A DNA stretch of 64,000 nt from Gonocerus acuteangulatus (GCA_946811695.1 OX328125.1:111933467-111997466), one strand, 5' to 3'. Positions 1-24,479 are shown, counted from the first letter of the stretch. The notes: generated from the letters alone by a model not told the origin. Numbers and translations: made by a program.

Positions 1-195
1 ACTGAGCCACGGCTCACCTGCTCTTCTGAAAGAACCGGCTCAGTAGTGAGCGACCCATTTCTAGGCCTTGTACAGAATGAAATAAGAACTATTGTGGAAA
101 GAACAACTTATTTCACCTTCTAAAGCTGTGGTCATTAATTATCCACTATGTGAAAACAAATGTCTATGATGGCACAGGTAGTTTTGTTGTTATTT

Positions 196-201
196 TTTAT
201 T
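196..201 (-). terminator. Candidate poly(A) signal of the torsin-like gene
   Basis: AATAAA on the minus strand about 90 nt past the torsin-like stop codon at 292-290. Position and motif fit a cleavage/polyadenylation signal, but the region is AT-rich and the hexamer could be chance. Confidence 0.4.
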
Positions 202-289
202 ATAAATAAATAACAGTTTTACAGGCATATATACAATTATGTACAATTGTAAAAATTACAAGAATGCGTTTTTGTCGCAATCATGATGT

Positions 290-13388
<13,099 letters not shown>

Positions 13389-13930
13389 CTAAAATAAAAA
13401 TCAATTAAGTCATAATTCATGGATATTTTATTTAATTAAGAACCCCTTGATTTTTAAAACAAAGTTTATTGATTATTGCAAGAGGGAGAAAATGGGAATT
13501 GAATCTCGGATAGAGTTCTTTATGTAGTGAAACATGCTAAAGCAGTGTAAAATTATCATTATTTTATAGCCTTCCGGCTTACATAAAATATAATGAAATA
13601 GATAAATTAAAATAATCTATTTAATATAACTTGATATTTTCTCTAATTATTCGATTTTTGGGGGGATATTTTTTATTGAACTTTTAATTAGTCATATTGG
13701 TGCTCACAAATAAATAAATAAAAAATAGTCACATAACCTGTGACTATTATTATTTTCTTTGTTAATTTTATTTATTGTGTATATATATTTAATACAAATG
13801 TACGTTATTACTACAACCAACTGGCTTAGTCTCCCCTATAGCAAGCAGGTAAAATTAATATATATAAAAAAAAAATTAACTTCTGGAATAAATTACAAAT
13901 TAGACCCTTAGTAAAATATATTTATTTATA

Positions 13931-15449
13931 CACTCGCTGTCAAAAATATCGCAACACCTATATATCTCGAGATTTTCTTAGTTTAACCAATTAATCCATT
14001 TTTTATTTTATTTCTAGCGATGGGATTAGTCTTATAAGAGACATTAGAGATTATTCATACCATTGTTATGCCCTGTATGCCAAAAAATGAAAGATTAAAC
14101 ATTTAGTTGATTTATTTGAATCCATATTTTTGTCTGTTTTTACTTTTTGTTGGCCCCGTACATCAATTTTTTGCTTAATTTGTTACTATCTGGTTTATTC
14201 TTAAAATAATGAGTTGTTTTAATCATAATAATTCACTAAGAATAATTACTCTTCACGAAGAAGAAAAATCCTTGTGTTACATCGCTAATCGCCTTGATTT
14301 TCATTACTATTCAATGTCAAAGGCCATAAAAAGGAACAGAAATATCGGAAGCTACACAAGATGTCCTAATTCAGGTAATTCAAAAATCACTAATCCTATT
14401 AAAAACCCTTCCATTAAATTTTAAGCGCTCAGGAATGGCCATTCTACTGCTTTGGGCATAAAAAACTTGGTTACAGGAGTTGGTGGGATATCAATGTCTG
14501 AGTGAAAGGTTAGGAGAAGTCTGATATAATTATAAGAGGCAGGCCCTAGCTGAAGAAGGCCTGTGAAAGGGCTGCTTCTTACTCCAGAACATTGTAGACA
14601 GAGACTAAGATTTGGAAGGGAACGACAATCTTCGACTGATGGAATGGAAGGATATCCTCTTCACTGATGAGACGAGAGTGGGCCTTAACATTCCAGATGG
14701 TCATGAAAGAGTCTGGAGAAAGGTACTTCAGGTTCCGAGTATCAGAAACGGTGGCATTCGAAGGTGGTGTTTCATGTTCTGGAGAGGCATTTCTTGGGAA
14801 ATACGTACCAAATTGGTGCCGACCAAAGGAACGGCCTTTAATGTTTTTAGGTATATGGAAATGATATAACAAGATCATGTAGGGCTTTATATGCCTCTCA
14901 TTGGCCCAGAACCATTGCTTCTGCATGATAATGCCCGGCCGCATAATACAACTACAGTTTCTGAAAACTACAGGTATCCGTAACCTACAGTGGCCTGTGA
15001 GAAGTCCAGACCTTGATCCAATTGAACAAAAGTGAAAAAAACTTACAAAGAAGGTTAGTTCACAGGATTAGCCTCTTACTTCCCTGAAATTCTAAAGAAG
15101 GTTGTATGGGAGTAGTAGGGCAACATCCCACATTTAATTAAAAATCTGTTCATGAGTATGCAAAAAACAATGGAAGCAGTTATTAAAGCCAGAGGAATAC
15201 TTTTTATTAAGTGACATTATAGACAATAAAATTTAAATATTATAACAAATGAAATTATTAAATTTTCTGGTGCTTTTATTTTTGTAAAGATTTTTTGTTT
15301 TCATTAAAAACATATTAAATTTTAATATGTTCAATAAACGTGTTCAGTAAAGTTGTATTTGATATGATGAGGTTTTTTGGAAATTTAAACATGCTGTTCT
15401 CCTAAAAATAAACAAAATCTAGGTGTTGGGACTTTTTTGGCGCGGAGTT
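13931..15449 (+). mobile_element. Tc1-like DNA transposon, degenerate
   Basis: Ends CACTCGCTGTCAAAAATATC at 13931 and AGGTGTTGGGACTTTTTTGG...AGT near 15449 are imperfect inverted repeats, flanked by TA. The interior carries a broken Tc1-type transposase on the plus strand. Confidence 0.85.
14209..15030 (+). pseudogene. Tc1-type transposase, broken
   Basis: The N-terminal paired-like helix-turn-helix is visible at 14209-14424 (IITLHEEEKSLCYIANRLDF...SKAIKR). The catalytic region at 14612-14869 has WKDILFTDETRVGLN with the first Asp, then RWCFMFWRGIS. A second acidic motif region LLHDNARPHNT and a SPDLDPIE-like tail follow in shifted frames to about 15030. Stops and frameshifts rule out activity. 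Confidence 0.82.
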
Positions 15450-15901
15450 TATTAAGTCTCTATAAAATGTATTTTATTAAATAATTAATTCACGAACACT
15501 TGCCCGAATACATACCAGGAAATTTAGAAGATAAAAAAAGGCGATTACAAAACACTGCATTTGAAATTTTCGAAGTCAAGGAAGAAATAAAACTGGTAGT
15601 ATAGGCGCTGCTAAAAAATACAAAACAAAAAATAGAAACACGAATTATTCTCTTGAAAAATAACATAATACCAGTTCCGTTTTAAAGGGGTGAAATTGGA
15701 GAATTCACAGTTTAAAGGAAAACCAGATTTGAAACGATAATAATGAACCGTTCACAACGAATACGGAATATCTTAGAGATCATTGATTTAGTAGATTGTG
15801 GAGGGAGTGTTATCTATCTTCCAATGCTAAAAACGTGTAGGCCTAAAATCGGCCATGTCAGTGTGACTAGAGACGCGCGACCATTTGAATCTGAATATGA
15901 T

Positions 15902-15969
15902 TGTAAACAAACAATGAACTTTAAAGAATATATATATATATATATGTTTAAATTCATTGTTTGTTTACC
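15902..15969. repeat. Short hairpin around (TA)n
   Basis: GTAAACAAACAATGAACTTT and AAATTCATTGTTTGTTTAC are inverted arms of about 20 bp separated by a (TA)n stretch. Likely a small fold-back insertion. Confidence 0.65.
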
Positions 15970-16014
15970 ACCATATTCAAAAATTCTCTACCATATTCAA
16001 AAGTTTTCTACAGG

Positions 16015-16140
16015 CAGGGTTGGGCCAAAATTAGCGGTCGCTAAAATCTGATACCTCAGGGCTAATTTAGTCCAATAGTATAAAATTAGCGCTTAACATT
16101 AGCTAATTTAGTTATAAAATGTTTAAATATCAAAGTAGCT
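16015..16140. mobile_element. Possible hAT-type terminus
   Basis: GCAGGGTTGGGCCAAAATTA resembles the CAG(G/A)GTTGGGC start common in hAT elements and seen again at 56979. The AGCTAATTTAG-like motif repeats around it. No partner end was found. Confidence 0.3.
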
Positions 16141-16189
16141 AATAGCTGATTATGTTTAGCTATAGTTACAACTACATTATATTGTCAAC

Positions 16190-16390
16190 TCAACGTTCAT
16201 TTCCGGTCCACTATTGATCCTTTTCCTGGCCTATTTTAGTCCGCTTCCGGTCTGCTCTGGCCCACTTCCAGCCCACACAGGTCCACTTCCGGTCAACTCT
16301 GAGCAACTTCCAGGGGCATTCTAGCCCACTCATGTTCCACTTCCGCTTCGCTCTAGTTAACTTCCTATCGCACCCGGGTCACTCTGGATC
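16190..16390. repeat. Degenerate minisatellite of about 20-25 bp (CCACTTCCGGTC motif)
   Basis: Eight or so diverged copies of a unit like GTCCACTTCCGGTCNACTCTGG run up to the LINE fragment that follows. Confidence 0.7.
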
Positions 16391-16735
16391 ACTTGCGGTC
16401 GACTGTCACAACCGGTAGACGTCAATTTCGACACAAGAACTATTAGTTAATTCAGGGGACCCTACATGTCGCTGGTGTCTCGAGGAAGAGGAAACCTCAC
16501 AGCATGTCCTCTGCGAATGTGAGGCGTTGGCGTACAACAGGGTAGTGCATATAGGGAAGGCAATTGCTACGCCCAAGGACATAAGCGAGGCTACTCCCAA
16601 GGAGCTCAAGCTGTTCGTGAGGAGCTGCAAGTTGGAAAGGGAGTGAGTTAGAGACGCAAATCACAATAGATACGATAGGGTCGCAGTGAGCAAGGGTAAA
16701 TCTGGCCCAGGTCCCTTTATATTTTATTGAATTGT
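16391..16735 (+). pseudogene. LINE ORF2 C-terminal knuckle fragment
   Basis: Plus-strand frame reads TCRWCLEEEETSQHVLCEC, the CCHC knuckle found near the C terminus of many LINE ORF2 proteins, followed by about 60 more residues to a stop. No RT or RNase H remains next to it. Clade not determined. Confidence 0.7.
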
Positions 16736-17196
16736 ATTAGTTAATTCATCCATTTGGTAATAATGTAAATAATCGACTGATTCCTAGATATTTCGGAATA
16801 CTGTGTCAATTTAACAAACTTATTTTACGATTTTGCGGAAGAATATAAGTAAACGAATAGATATGCAAGAAGCACTACTATCCCGTTCAATGCCAGAATG
16901 GAAATTGGAAAAGAAGACATAATAGACAATAACCTAAAAGATAGAAATGGGGTATTTTTTTTTTTTTTTTTCTAGTGCCTGGGGAAAATGTTGTCAATTA
17001 ACTAACCTTTTATAGCCAGGTTAGAAATATAGCCAAAAAAATAAATATTTTTGATTAATTAAATGCTTTATTTAATTATAATTAAATTGGCATAATGTTT
17101 GCTAAAAGGGAAAGGTGATTAAAAAAAGTTCGGAATCGATTTTCCCAATTCTATAGATCCATGCAAAAGGGGCTTCAGTCCAAAATCAGTAGTTTT

Positions 17197-17241
17197 TTTT
17201 TCGTTTTTAACGGCGCATTAACTATTTGGCTATTAGCGCCG
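17197..17241 (-). mobile_element. SINE B tail only (45 bp) with a 16-bp target duplication
   Basis: Only the 3' end (TTTTTAACGGCGCATTAAC...TTAGCGCCG as read on the plus strand) is present. CAAAATCAGTAGTTTT flanks it exactly at 17181-17196 and 17242-17257. Confidence 0.85.
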
Positions 17242-17734
17242 CAAAATCAGTAGTTTTGAGAAAACCAGACTGAAGCCCTTCCTGCATAGAATAATAAAAT
17301 TATGACTATGTTTCATTGGCAACTATCTATTGGACTGAAGTCCTAACATAGAAATGTGTAGTTATCTTTCATAGTTACCTTTAGAGATGACGAATCCATC
17401 AATAACTCATGCTGGAAAAAAACGAACTGAATTTTTTTTTGCATCGATTCAATTGGGAAGAACGGTCAATAAACAGTTTACACAAAAATGAATTAATTTA
17501 TCCAAAATATCACTAATCCTTGCTGACTTTTATCAAAATAAAGTAATCTACAATTCCTTATTTTGTTTAAGTTACTTCCCAGTACCCTTTAAAAGCTGGC
17601 AAAACTAGCGGAGCTATACCCTGCTTGGGCTTCCTCCTCTCTCAGGTAGACCAACATCTGGTGACTAGGCGCAATATACTTTCTACTTTTGGCTATCCTT
17701 ACAGCTTTACTATGAAACATTTTCAGGTGTGTTT

Positions 17735-17815
17735 CCTCCTTCCCTCCATAGGAGGAAACCAGCTTATGGCGAGATCCGGAGGTGTGACTATAAGAAATTT
17801 TGACGTTTCAGACCC
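17735..17815 (+). mobile_element. SINE family D body fragment
   Basis: CCCTCCATAGGAGGAAACC and a tail AAATTTTGACGTTTC match the SINE D 3' body. No tRNA head. Confidence 0.5.
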
Positions 17816-17879
17816 TAAGCCCACGAATTCAAATTTGTATGCATATAATATATGTATATATATTTAAATATTTATTTAT

Positions 17880-17930
17880 TTAAATTTTAACATCCATTAT
17901 TATTAACTACGAATTTTAGGACGGATATTT
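17880..17930 (-). mobile_element. SINE family A tail fragment
   Basis: ATTTTAACATCCATTATTAT followed by TAACTACGAATTTTAGGACGG is the 3' end of SINE A, directly before a (TA)n array. Confidence 0.65.
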
Positions 17931-17940
17931 AAATATACAC

Positions 17941-17944
<4 letters not shown>

Positions 17945-17995
<51 letters not shown>
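17945..17995. repeat. (TA)n array
   Basis: About 50 bp of pure TA between a SINE A tail and a possible LTR. Confidence 0.95.
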
Positions 17996-17997
<2 letters not shown>

Positions 17998-18916
17998 GGT
18001 GTTTTGGTTTGGGCAAGAAAAAGGAAGTTAAATTGTATTTAAAAGTTATTATAGAAAAAGTTGACTTGAAATGTTTTTATTATATTTTCATTATATCTCA
18101 GGGTTCATTTAATATTACCAAACTCACCACATGCGGATTTAGGAATAAAACTATTTGAATAATTAAATTAATTTAATGAATTTCCTGAAAGAAAAGCATG
18201 AGAAATATTAAATTAGAACCACTTCTTACCATCTGTCCTTTATGTGTTGAGACCATATTAAATACCAGGAGAAAGGTTCATAGTAAATAAAATAGAATTG
18301 GAAACAAATGACTTATATTGAAATAAAAAATATAAGTTATAATTTGGCATGGCTGTGATATAAACTTAAATATAAGAAAGAAAAGGTGCTTGGCTCACAT
18401 AATTGTATCAATGTTGGGTTATTAAAGGAAAATTAGCACATAATTGAAATATTAAACTTATATATTAAAATATAAATATTGGCCATTATTGAAATTTTAG
18501 CTAGCTTTTGAATTTAATTGAGTATTGGCAGTTATTGTGGTATACTCAGCTTATGATACGGATGATGTTCTGGATGTGAAGAGCCAGACTGATTGTAGTT
18601 ATGTCGGCATGTTGAGGAGAATGATGGTCGGCTGCTAGATCATAGAGTGGTGTCTGGGCATCATGTGAAGATGAAGTGAGAGCTTGGTGTCAGCTGAACA
18701 GCTGGTTCTGCAAGGAGATCGTGTCTCTGGTGCTCGAATGAGAGCGAGTGGTGGGGGGAGGCCCTTTTTATAGGCGTTACTCCCACCATGCCAAGGGCGT
18801 TTGGCTTCAGTGATCGCCACTTGGATGTTCAAAGGGCATTTTTTGGAAGCACCTCTATTCTTATCTTCCTGGGAAACTTGTATCTCTCTATGCCTTATCG
18901 CTCCTAGCTAGACATT
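17996..18916 (-). mobile_element. Possible solo LTR
   Basis: The segment begins TGTGGTG and ends TAGACA, so it has TG...CA ends. On the minus strand a TATA box (CCTATAAAAAGGG, around 18765-18774) is followed by a GC-richer stretch, as in an LTR promoter. No target duplication and no second copy were seen, so this is tentative. Confidence 0.35.
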
Positions 18917-18934
18917 TGAACTCTTCTTTTATTT

Positions 18935-19143
18935 TATTTAAATTTTAACGTCCATTTATTATTAACTACGAATTTTAGGACGGGTTATCTATAGGTTACC
19001 ACCCTTTTCTAGCCAAGATAGGGGTGATGCCTTTTCTTTTTTTCGAAAGAAAAGCCACCACCCCTAGTGGGAATCGAACCCACGACCTTTGGCACGGAGT
19101 GTTAAGTGCTCACGCCTTAACCCTCACGGCCATCGGGTCTCCA
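18935..19143 (-). mobile_element. SINE family A, full-length minus-strand copy
   Basis: Complement carries the tRNA-like head with B box GTGGGTTCGATTCCCACTAG, the hairpin-like CTTTTCTTTCGAAAAAAAG and the tail TAATAATAAATGGACG. The D-arm region and long variable-arm spacing suggest a Leu/Ser-type tRNA ancestor (inference). Confidence 0.85.
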
Positions 19144-19421
19144 CTTCTTTTATTTCACACTGCCTTTAAAAAAAAAAAAAATAATAATAAATAAAAAAAT
19201 AAAATAAAATAAATAAATACTGCCAAGCTAAGCACTGCCAATTGCTATTCCTTTTAATACACTTTTATTTATTTAATTTGTTGACAAAAAATAATATTTG
19301 TGATGGACTTTATGGAATATAACTTAGCCTTTATTTTGAATTAGGCTTTTGATTAGGAATGCTACTCTTTGCTATGCCAGAAACTGACTCTTTCTAGAGC
19401 ACTCCCTTTTAGATCATTACA

Positions 19422-19423
<2 letters not shown>

Positions 19424-19468
<45 letters not shown>
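19424..19468. repeat. (TA)n array
   Basis: TA array directly abutting the left arm of a Penelope-like palindrome. Confidence 0.95.
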
Positions 19469-19472
<4 letters not shown>

Positions 19473-19540
19473 TTTCGTTCTTTTAGGCTTAGGGTCGGGA
19501 AAAAGTAGTACTTCCTTGTGTCACACCACTTTATTTTTTC

Positions 19541-19586
19541 TGCCCTACATGTTTCGTGCTTAATTCAATCGCACCTCATCAGGGGC
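19541..19586 (-). ncRNA. Hammerhead ribozyme motif, left arm (complete stems)
   Basis: On the minus strand: stem I TGCCC, core CTGATGA, stem II GTGC...GCAC, GAAA, a one-pair stem III C-AT-G, cleavage triplet GTA, then GGGCA closing stem I with all five pairs. This is the minimal short-stem-III form described for Penelope-like elements. Cleavage itself is inferred. Confidence 0.78.
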
Positions 19587-19703
19587 ACTTGCTAAGAAGT
19601 CCTCTCGTCTCCTCCTGTACCTTCTACGGAGGCAGGGGTAATACTAGTATTACCCCTGCCTCCGTAGAAGGTACATGAGGAGACGAGAGGACTTCTTAGC
19701 AAG

Positions 19704-19750
19704 TGCCCCTGATGAGGTGCGATTGAATTAAGCACGAAACATGTAGGACA
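19704..19750 (+). ncRNA. Hammerhead ribozyme motif, right arm (one stem I mismatch)
   Basis: Same motif as 19541-19586 on the plus strand. The core CTGATGA, stem II and GAAA are intact, but the closing strand is GGACA rather than GGGCA, so one stem I pair is lost. Confidence 0.72.
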
Positions 19751-19853
19751 GAAAAAATAAAGTGGTGTGACACAAGGAAGTACTACTTTTTCCCGACCCT
19801 AAGCCTAAAAGAACGAAACGCATTAAGAAATATTTTGGGTCATCCACAAGAAT

Positions 19854-19857
<4 letters not shown>

Positions 19858-19917
<60 letters not shown>
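19858..19917. repeat. (TA)n array
   Basis: TA array between two Penelope-like terminal segments. Confidence 0.95.
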
Positions 19918-19921
<4 letters not shown>

Positions 19922-20076
19922 TTTGTTTTAAATTGCATCGCTGGGTATCACATGTATGTATGGAACGGCTTCTTTCTCTAGCGGTGTCGCTCCTCTCTCC
20001 ATCGCAATATTTCGTCGGGTTCATCTCCGACTTCTTCAGGCTGCTATGTGTCGTCCTCGGTGGTTATCAAGGGAAT

Positions 20077-20077
<1 letters not shown>
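19918..20077 (-). mobile_element. Penelope-like element (second family), terminal segment
   Basis: The complement matches 25090-25205 almost base for base (ATAACCACCGAGGACGACAC ... GAGAAAGAAGCCGTTCCATA). It carries a hammerhead-like variant CTGAAGA-stem-GAAA. A Jockey-type LINE separates it from the other terminus and from the RT fragment at 24480-24680. Confidence 0.75.
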
Positions 20078-20123
<46 letters not shown>

Positions 20124-20517
20124 CCCCCTAAACCCCACTTAAGAGAAAAGATAAATAAAAAAAACATGCAAGGAAGGGCATGATGAAAACGAAAGTGAAA
20201 GAAAAACGTGCAGAAAAGCAAAAGAAAACTAAGGACCTCGAACGCAACAGGCGTGCGTAAGGGCCACAGGTAGAGGGAGGAGGTGTCCTTATTCTGCATT
20301 AATGCACTTGAAGGCGGTAAGTAAAGGAGAAAAAGGTGTAGGATTCCCAAAGGGAGGTATGTGTAATGTGCTGTGTGGGGCACAGCGATAGAGGAGGAGG
20401 TAAAACGAAAGATAGTCGGAGAGTAGGAGAAAGAAGAAAGGGGAAGAAGGTCAGTTAGACTGTCTTAAGTGTTATGTGTCAGTGCAGCTTGTTTTGTTGG
20501 GTTGTTCCTAACGTTAT

Positions 20518-22195
20518 CTAAAATGTGTTATGTTCTAGTACGTCTACTAGTCGTCGTGTGAACTCAGTTGGTCCTTGCCAGCGTCCTGGTCGTCCAGGTG
20601 GTGTGATGTCGTTAAAAAGTGGATTGTCATGGTACTTAAGTCCGTCAAAGAATTTGATGTGACGTCGTTTTATGAATTCTGAAACTGTAGGGAGTTCTAA
20701 GAGTTTGTGTAAGTCTGGGGCTTTGAGTTTATTGTGTGAGGTGCTCCGTGTGACTGTTTTGAGTATTCGGTTCTGAAAAGATTGTAGTGTTCTGAGTATG
20801 GTGGGGTTCAGAAACCGAAAGAGTGGTGTGCCGTATAGAAGTGCCGGTCGTAAGACTCCTTTGTATATGAGTAGCTTCAGTCTGAGTGAGAGGTTTGATG
20901 AATTGAGTAAGTAACCAAGAGAGCGGGCTTTCGTCCTGACAAGCTTTAGCTTCTTGGTAAAGTGTGTGTGAAAACTGAGGTGTGTTCCTAAGTGTATCCC
21001 CAAGTAATTGATATGTCTTTTTAACTTGTTTCTTTTGTTTCTAACCGTGAAATACTTGGGGCGTGCTCGTGTTGAATTGCCATGAAAGGCGAAGAGTAGT
21101 GCGTCTGTCTTGGTCGGGTTAACTGTGATGTGTATTCGTCGCAGTTCGTCTACTACGTCTGCGCAAACCTCTTCAGCTTGTTTTAATGCCTTTGAATGTG
21201 ACATGGATGTGCTGTATATCGCGATATCGTCGGCATATGCGGCTATTTTTGTGTTTGGGTACTGTTCACCGACGATTTCTGATATGTAGATGGAAAAGAG
21301 TGTGGGTGCGAGTACTGACCCCTGTGGTACACCGCAGGGGATTGGGTGTGTGCTGGAGAGGCTTGCCCCTACCCTAACCGTCATAGTACGTCCGTATAGG
21401 AAAGAGTGTATTGTGTTATAGAGTTGTTCTGGACATCCGTACGTTCTAAGTTGCTGCATAAGTATATTATGTGAAACTGAGTCAAAAGCTTTCGTACAGT
21501 CAATCGATATGAGTGCTGTAGTCCGGTTCATGAGCATGTTGTTTGTGATGTGTGATTGGAGCCTTACTAGCTGGTGTTCTGAACTGTGTGCAGGGCGGAA
21601 GCCGAACTGCTCAGCAGGGATAATATCCTCCTCTGCGCAAAAGTCTTTAAGATATCTCAGTATAATCTTTTCATACACTTTTGATAGATGAGGCAGTAGG
21701 CTTATGGGTCTGTAGTGTTCAGGTGTATCGCCCTTTTTGTTGGGTTTGAGCAGTGGTGTGATTATAGCGTGTCTCCAGTGTTCGGGGAAGTGTCTGAGGC
21801 GGAGGCATGTGTTATAGATGTGTACGAGATAGTGTAGTCCTTTTCTCGGTAACTGTTTAAGTAATATGTACTGAAGTCTGTCATGTCCTGGGGATTTATT
21901 CCCTCGTCTGTCTGAGTATGGCTGTCAGTTGTTTTGGTGAGACGTACATGTAATTATCTTGTAGTGTAAGTCTGTATTCAGGTGTACGGTCTTTGTTGCG
22001 AGTTTGAGCGTCTTGTGTGTAGTAAGTAGCGAGTATGTCCGCCTGGTCTTTTTCGTCTAGTAGCGTATCTTGTCTGTGTATTTTTACTGTGTTAGTCTTT
22101 TGCGTGCGTGTTCGTATGAGCCTCCAGAATTGCCTAAAGTCACCATGTGTCTGCCTGAGTTTCTCATGCCACATGGACGTCTTCCATTGTGACAT
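20518..22195 (-). pseudogene. LINE ORF2, reverse transcriptase part
   Basis: The RT palm motif YADDIAIY is in the frame 21678-20518, preceded by ISIDCTKAFDSVSH and PQGSVLAPTLFSIYI, standard LINE RT blocks. Further upstream RT N-terminal sequence is in other frames (22195-21896 and around 21890-21680), so at least two frameshifts separate it from the endonuclease. No RNase H follows, consistent with the Jockey clade. Mutated, but recently intact. Confidence 0.87.
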
Positions 22196-22397
22196 GAGTG
22201 TGCGTATTTGTGTAGTGAGTGAGTTTAGTGCAGTTTTATAATGCCTATCTCGTGTTCTGTACCAGATGTTTTTGATATTGTTTCTTTGTTTGATCAGTGT
22301 GAGAATGTGTTGTGGTGGTTTCCTAAGATTTGGAGGTGCTGGCGCGAACTTAGGAATGCTCGAGTCGGCCGCGAAGGTGATTGTGTCTGTGAACTGT

Positions 22398-23180
22398 TTA
22401 ATGGCCTCGTCGAGAATTTGTGTGTCGTGTATGGGTGTGATAGGGGGGGGTGTGCTCGTGTATGAGGTGTTTGTATTTGTGCCAGTCTGCCTTACTGTAG
22501 TGGTAGTTTGTGGCTGTGGGTGTGGTGATGTGCCCGTTTAATTCGTATAAGACCGGCCTGTGGTCTGATGTAATAAAATCGAGTGCAGTGCACGCGGTTA
22601 TTACGTGTGGTTGTCGCGTAACTAACAAGTCAATCGTTGAAGTCATGCTGGGATCTGCGAAGTGTCTGAATGTGTGTGTGCCTGGGTGTATGACTGTCAG
22701 GGGGTATTTAGTCAACTTAGTCCCTGCGGGGTTGTTTTTCGTATTATGCCAGGCAGTGTGTCTAGCGTTCAGGTCACCTATGAGTATGTGTCGTCTGTCT
22801 GTCGAAGTTTCTGAAAGGAGAAGTCCCAGTCGTGAAAGTCGTCCTCTCGGTCTCGGATAGTATGCGGTCAGTTTGTACGTCTTGTTCAGTTTTACTATAA
22901 TTGTCAGAACAAAATTGTATTCGTCTGGGTCTATGATTGGGTCTATCCGTTGATAGCGTGTGCCGTGTCGAAGGCCGATGGCGACTCCACCGGCTAGTGT
23001 ATTGTCCATGTCGTGCCGGAGAAGTGTATAGCCTTGAAAGTGTGCGTAACTACCTCTGGTCAGTCGTGTGTCGGTTAGTATGAATACTGTGGGCTGTATT
23101 TGTCGTAGAAGTAAGTCCACGTCTTGTAGTTTTGGAGTAAGTCCGTTTGTGTTAAGATTTAGTATGGTGTGTCCAGTCAT
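22398..23180 (-). pseudogene. LINE ORF2, AP-type endonuclease part
   Basis: Starts at the ATG overlapping the ORF1 stop. Motifs: LNTNGL at the N terminus, ILTDTRL where many elements have an E-T-K/R motif, IGDLNARHTAWH (catalytic Asp/Asn) and ITSDHRPV (catalytic Asp-His). These are the landmarks of an apurinic-type endonuclease. A frameshift near a G/C run around 22440 breaks the link to RT. Confidence 0.87.
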
Positions 23181-24183
23181 TTTGTCGAGATCAGTTTAGT
23201 CATGAGTTCTACTAGTGAGCGTACTTGTGACATGAGCATGGACATCATGTCAGTCATTGTGTTAGTGAGTCGTTCTACCCATGCTGGTGTTCCGTCACTT
23301 GTGTGTTGTTGTGGTGTGTTATGTGTAGGTAATTGGTAAGTGGGTGGTGTTGGTGGAGTGAGTAACAGAGCTGGTCGGGGGTTTTGTTGTGGGTGGAAGT
23401 GCTTGTGTGGGTGGTGGAGGGGGTAATTGTGATGTGTGTCCTGTGAATGCGTTTGAGTAGCTGAAGCCAGGGTCAACTGTGCGATATGTGCGTGTTTGTA
23501 TGTTAGCCGGGGGGCCTACTATAGTCTGGCGGGCTGTTCGGCTCTTCTCAAGGAGTTCGTGCTGTACATTGCCTGTAGGAGGCGGGATGCTGTTCACCGC
23601 AGTTGGTGAATTTTAGGGCGTTTTGGACTCGATCACAATCCTTGGATGTGTGGTTTTTGCCACAGCGAAAACAGCGCTCGCGGAGATTACAATTGTTTTT
23701 GGTGTGCCCGAAGCGCTGACACCTAAAACACTGGGAGATGCCTTTGTCCTCCCTGTAGGGTTTAAAGTGAATTTTTATTTGATCGATCGAGGTAATCGAT
23801 TTGAGGTGTGATGGGTTAAACTTGTGCGAAAAGGTACAAAGAAGAGGGGAAATGGGGACCCTAGTACCGTCGGTTTGAGTCTTGCTCATTCTTTTCACGG
23901 ACACGATATGTTCCGTGTTGGGCTGCGCGGCAATGTTGTCCAGCAGGTGGTCTGAGTCCAGCCCGAGGAGTACGAATAGTTGATTTTTAGGGGAGCCCTT
24001 CGGTGTGTAGGTGAAAAATTGTGTCTTGTTATTTGTCAGTTGTTTTCTAATGAGTTCATGAGTCTTGATGTCTTGGGCAAATATTTTGTTCCCGGTTTTA
24101 CAGCGTTGTACAGTATAATTCTTGCAACCGGCTGTGTTAAGTTTTCTAATGAGGCTGTTTGCGTCCGTGTAGTGAGGGGGCAA
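23177..24183 (-). pseudogene. LINE ORF1 (gag-like, zinc knuckles), one or more frameshifts
   Basis: The first frame (24183-23548) contains a PRE_C2HC-like region and then knuckles CFRCQRFGHTKNNC and CFRCGKNHTSKDC, with a third partial one. A frameshift near 23590 moves to a proline/threonine-rich tail (23597-23319, then 23476-23177). The stop overlaps ORF2 as ATGA. ORF1 proteins of this type bind the element RNA. Confidence 0.85.
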
Positions 24184-24479
24184 TACTATTGGTGGGGGCT
24201 TAATCTTGGTCAGAGGTTCGTACTTGTTATGTGTAGGGATCGGGGGTGGTGTGTTGGTGGTGTTCTGGGGTTTTGGCGTAACCTTCCTTTGTTTATGCCT
24301 TTTTAGTTTAACCTCGGTAAAAATTTCACTATCGGTGCCCGTTTCACTATCTGAGCTAGAAACTATAGGACGTTTGTGGGGGGAGGGCAGGGAAATCTAC
24401 TGTGTCTACTCCCTGCTCCATGGGAGATTCTGGGGCGAAGAGTTTTTCTAATTCTTCTGAAGTGAGTGTCCTGCTGCCA

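Larger units (their letters stand above)
19469..19823. mobile_element. Penelope-like terminal repeat dimer: 177-bp-arm palindrome
   Basis: Two nearly identical arms in opposite orientation meet at GGTAATACTAGTATTACC (centre 19645/19646). Each arm contains a hammerhead-type motif. Inverted terminal-repeat pairs of this kind are known from Penelope-like retroelements. No reverse transcriptase lies between the arms, so this is a terminal remnant. Confidence 0.75.

Noticed and set aside
14579..14944. 121-codon minus-strand frame
   Set aside because: Antisense of the Tc1-type transposase.
13389..15780. Torsin signal-peptide exon
   Set aside because: Searched the minus strand for an exon with Met, hydrophobic leader and a donor leaving one base; one open stretch near 15540-15620 has a donor but no Met, so it was not called.
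20036..20383. 115-codon minus-strand frame with poly-Lys
   Set aside because: It runs through the LINE poly(A) tail and 3' UTR.
22035..24451. Many plus-strand frames of 60-120 codons
   Set aside because: They are antisense shadows of the LINE ORF1 and ORF2.
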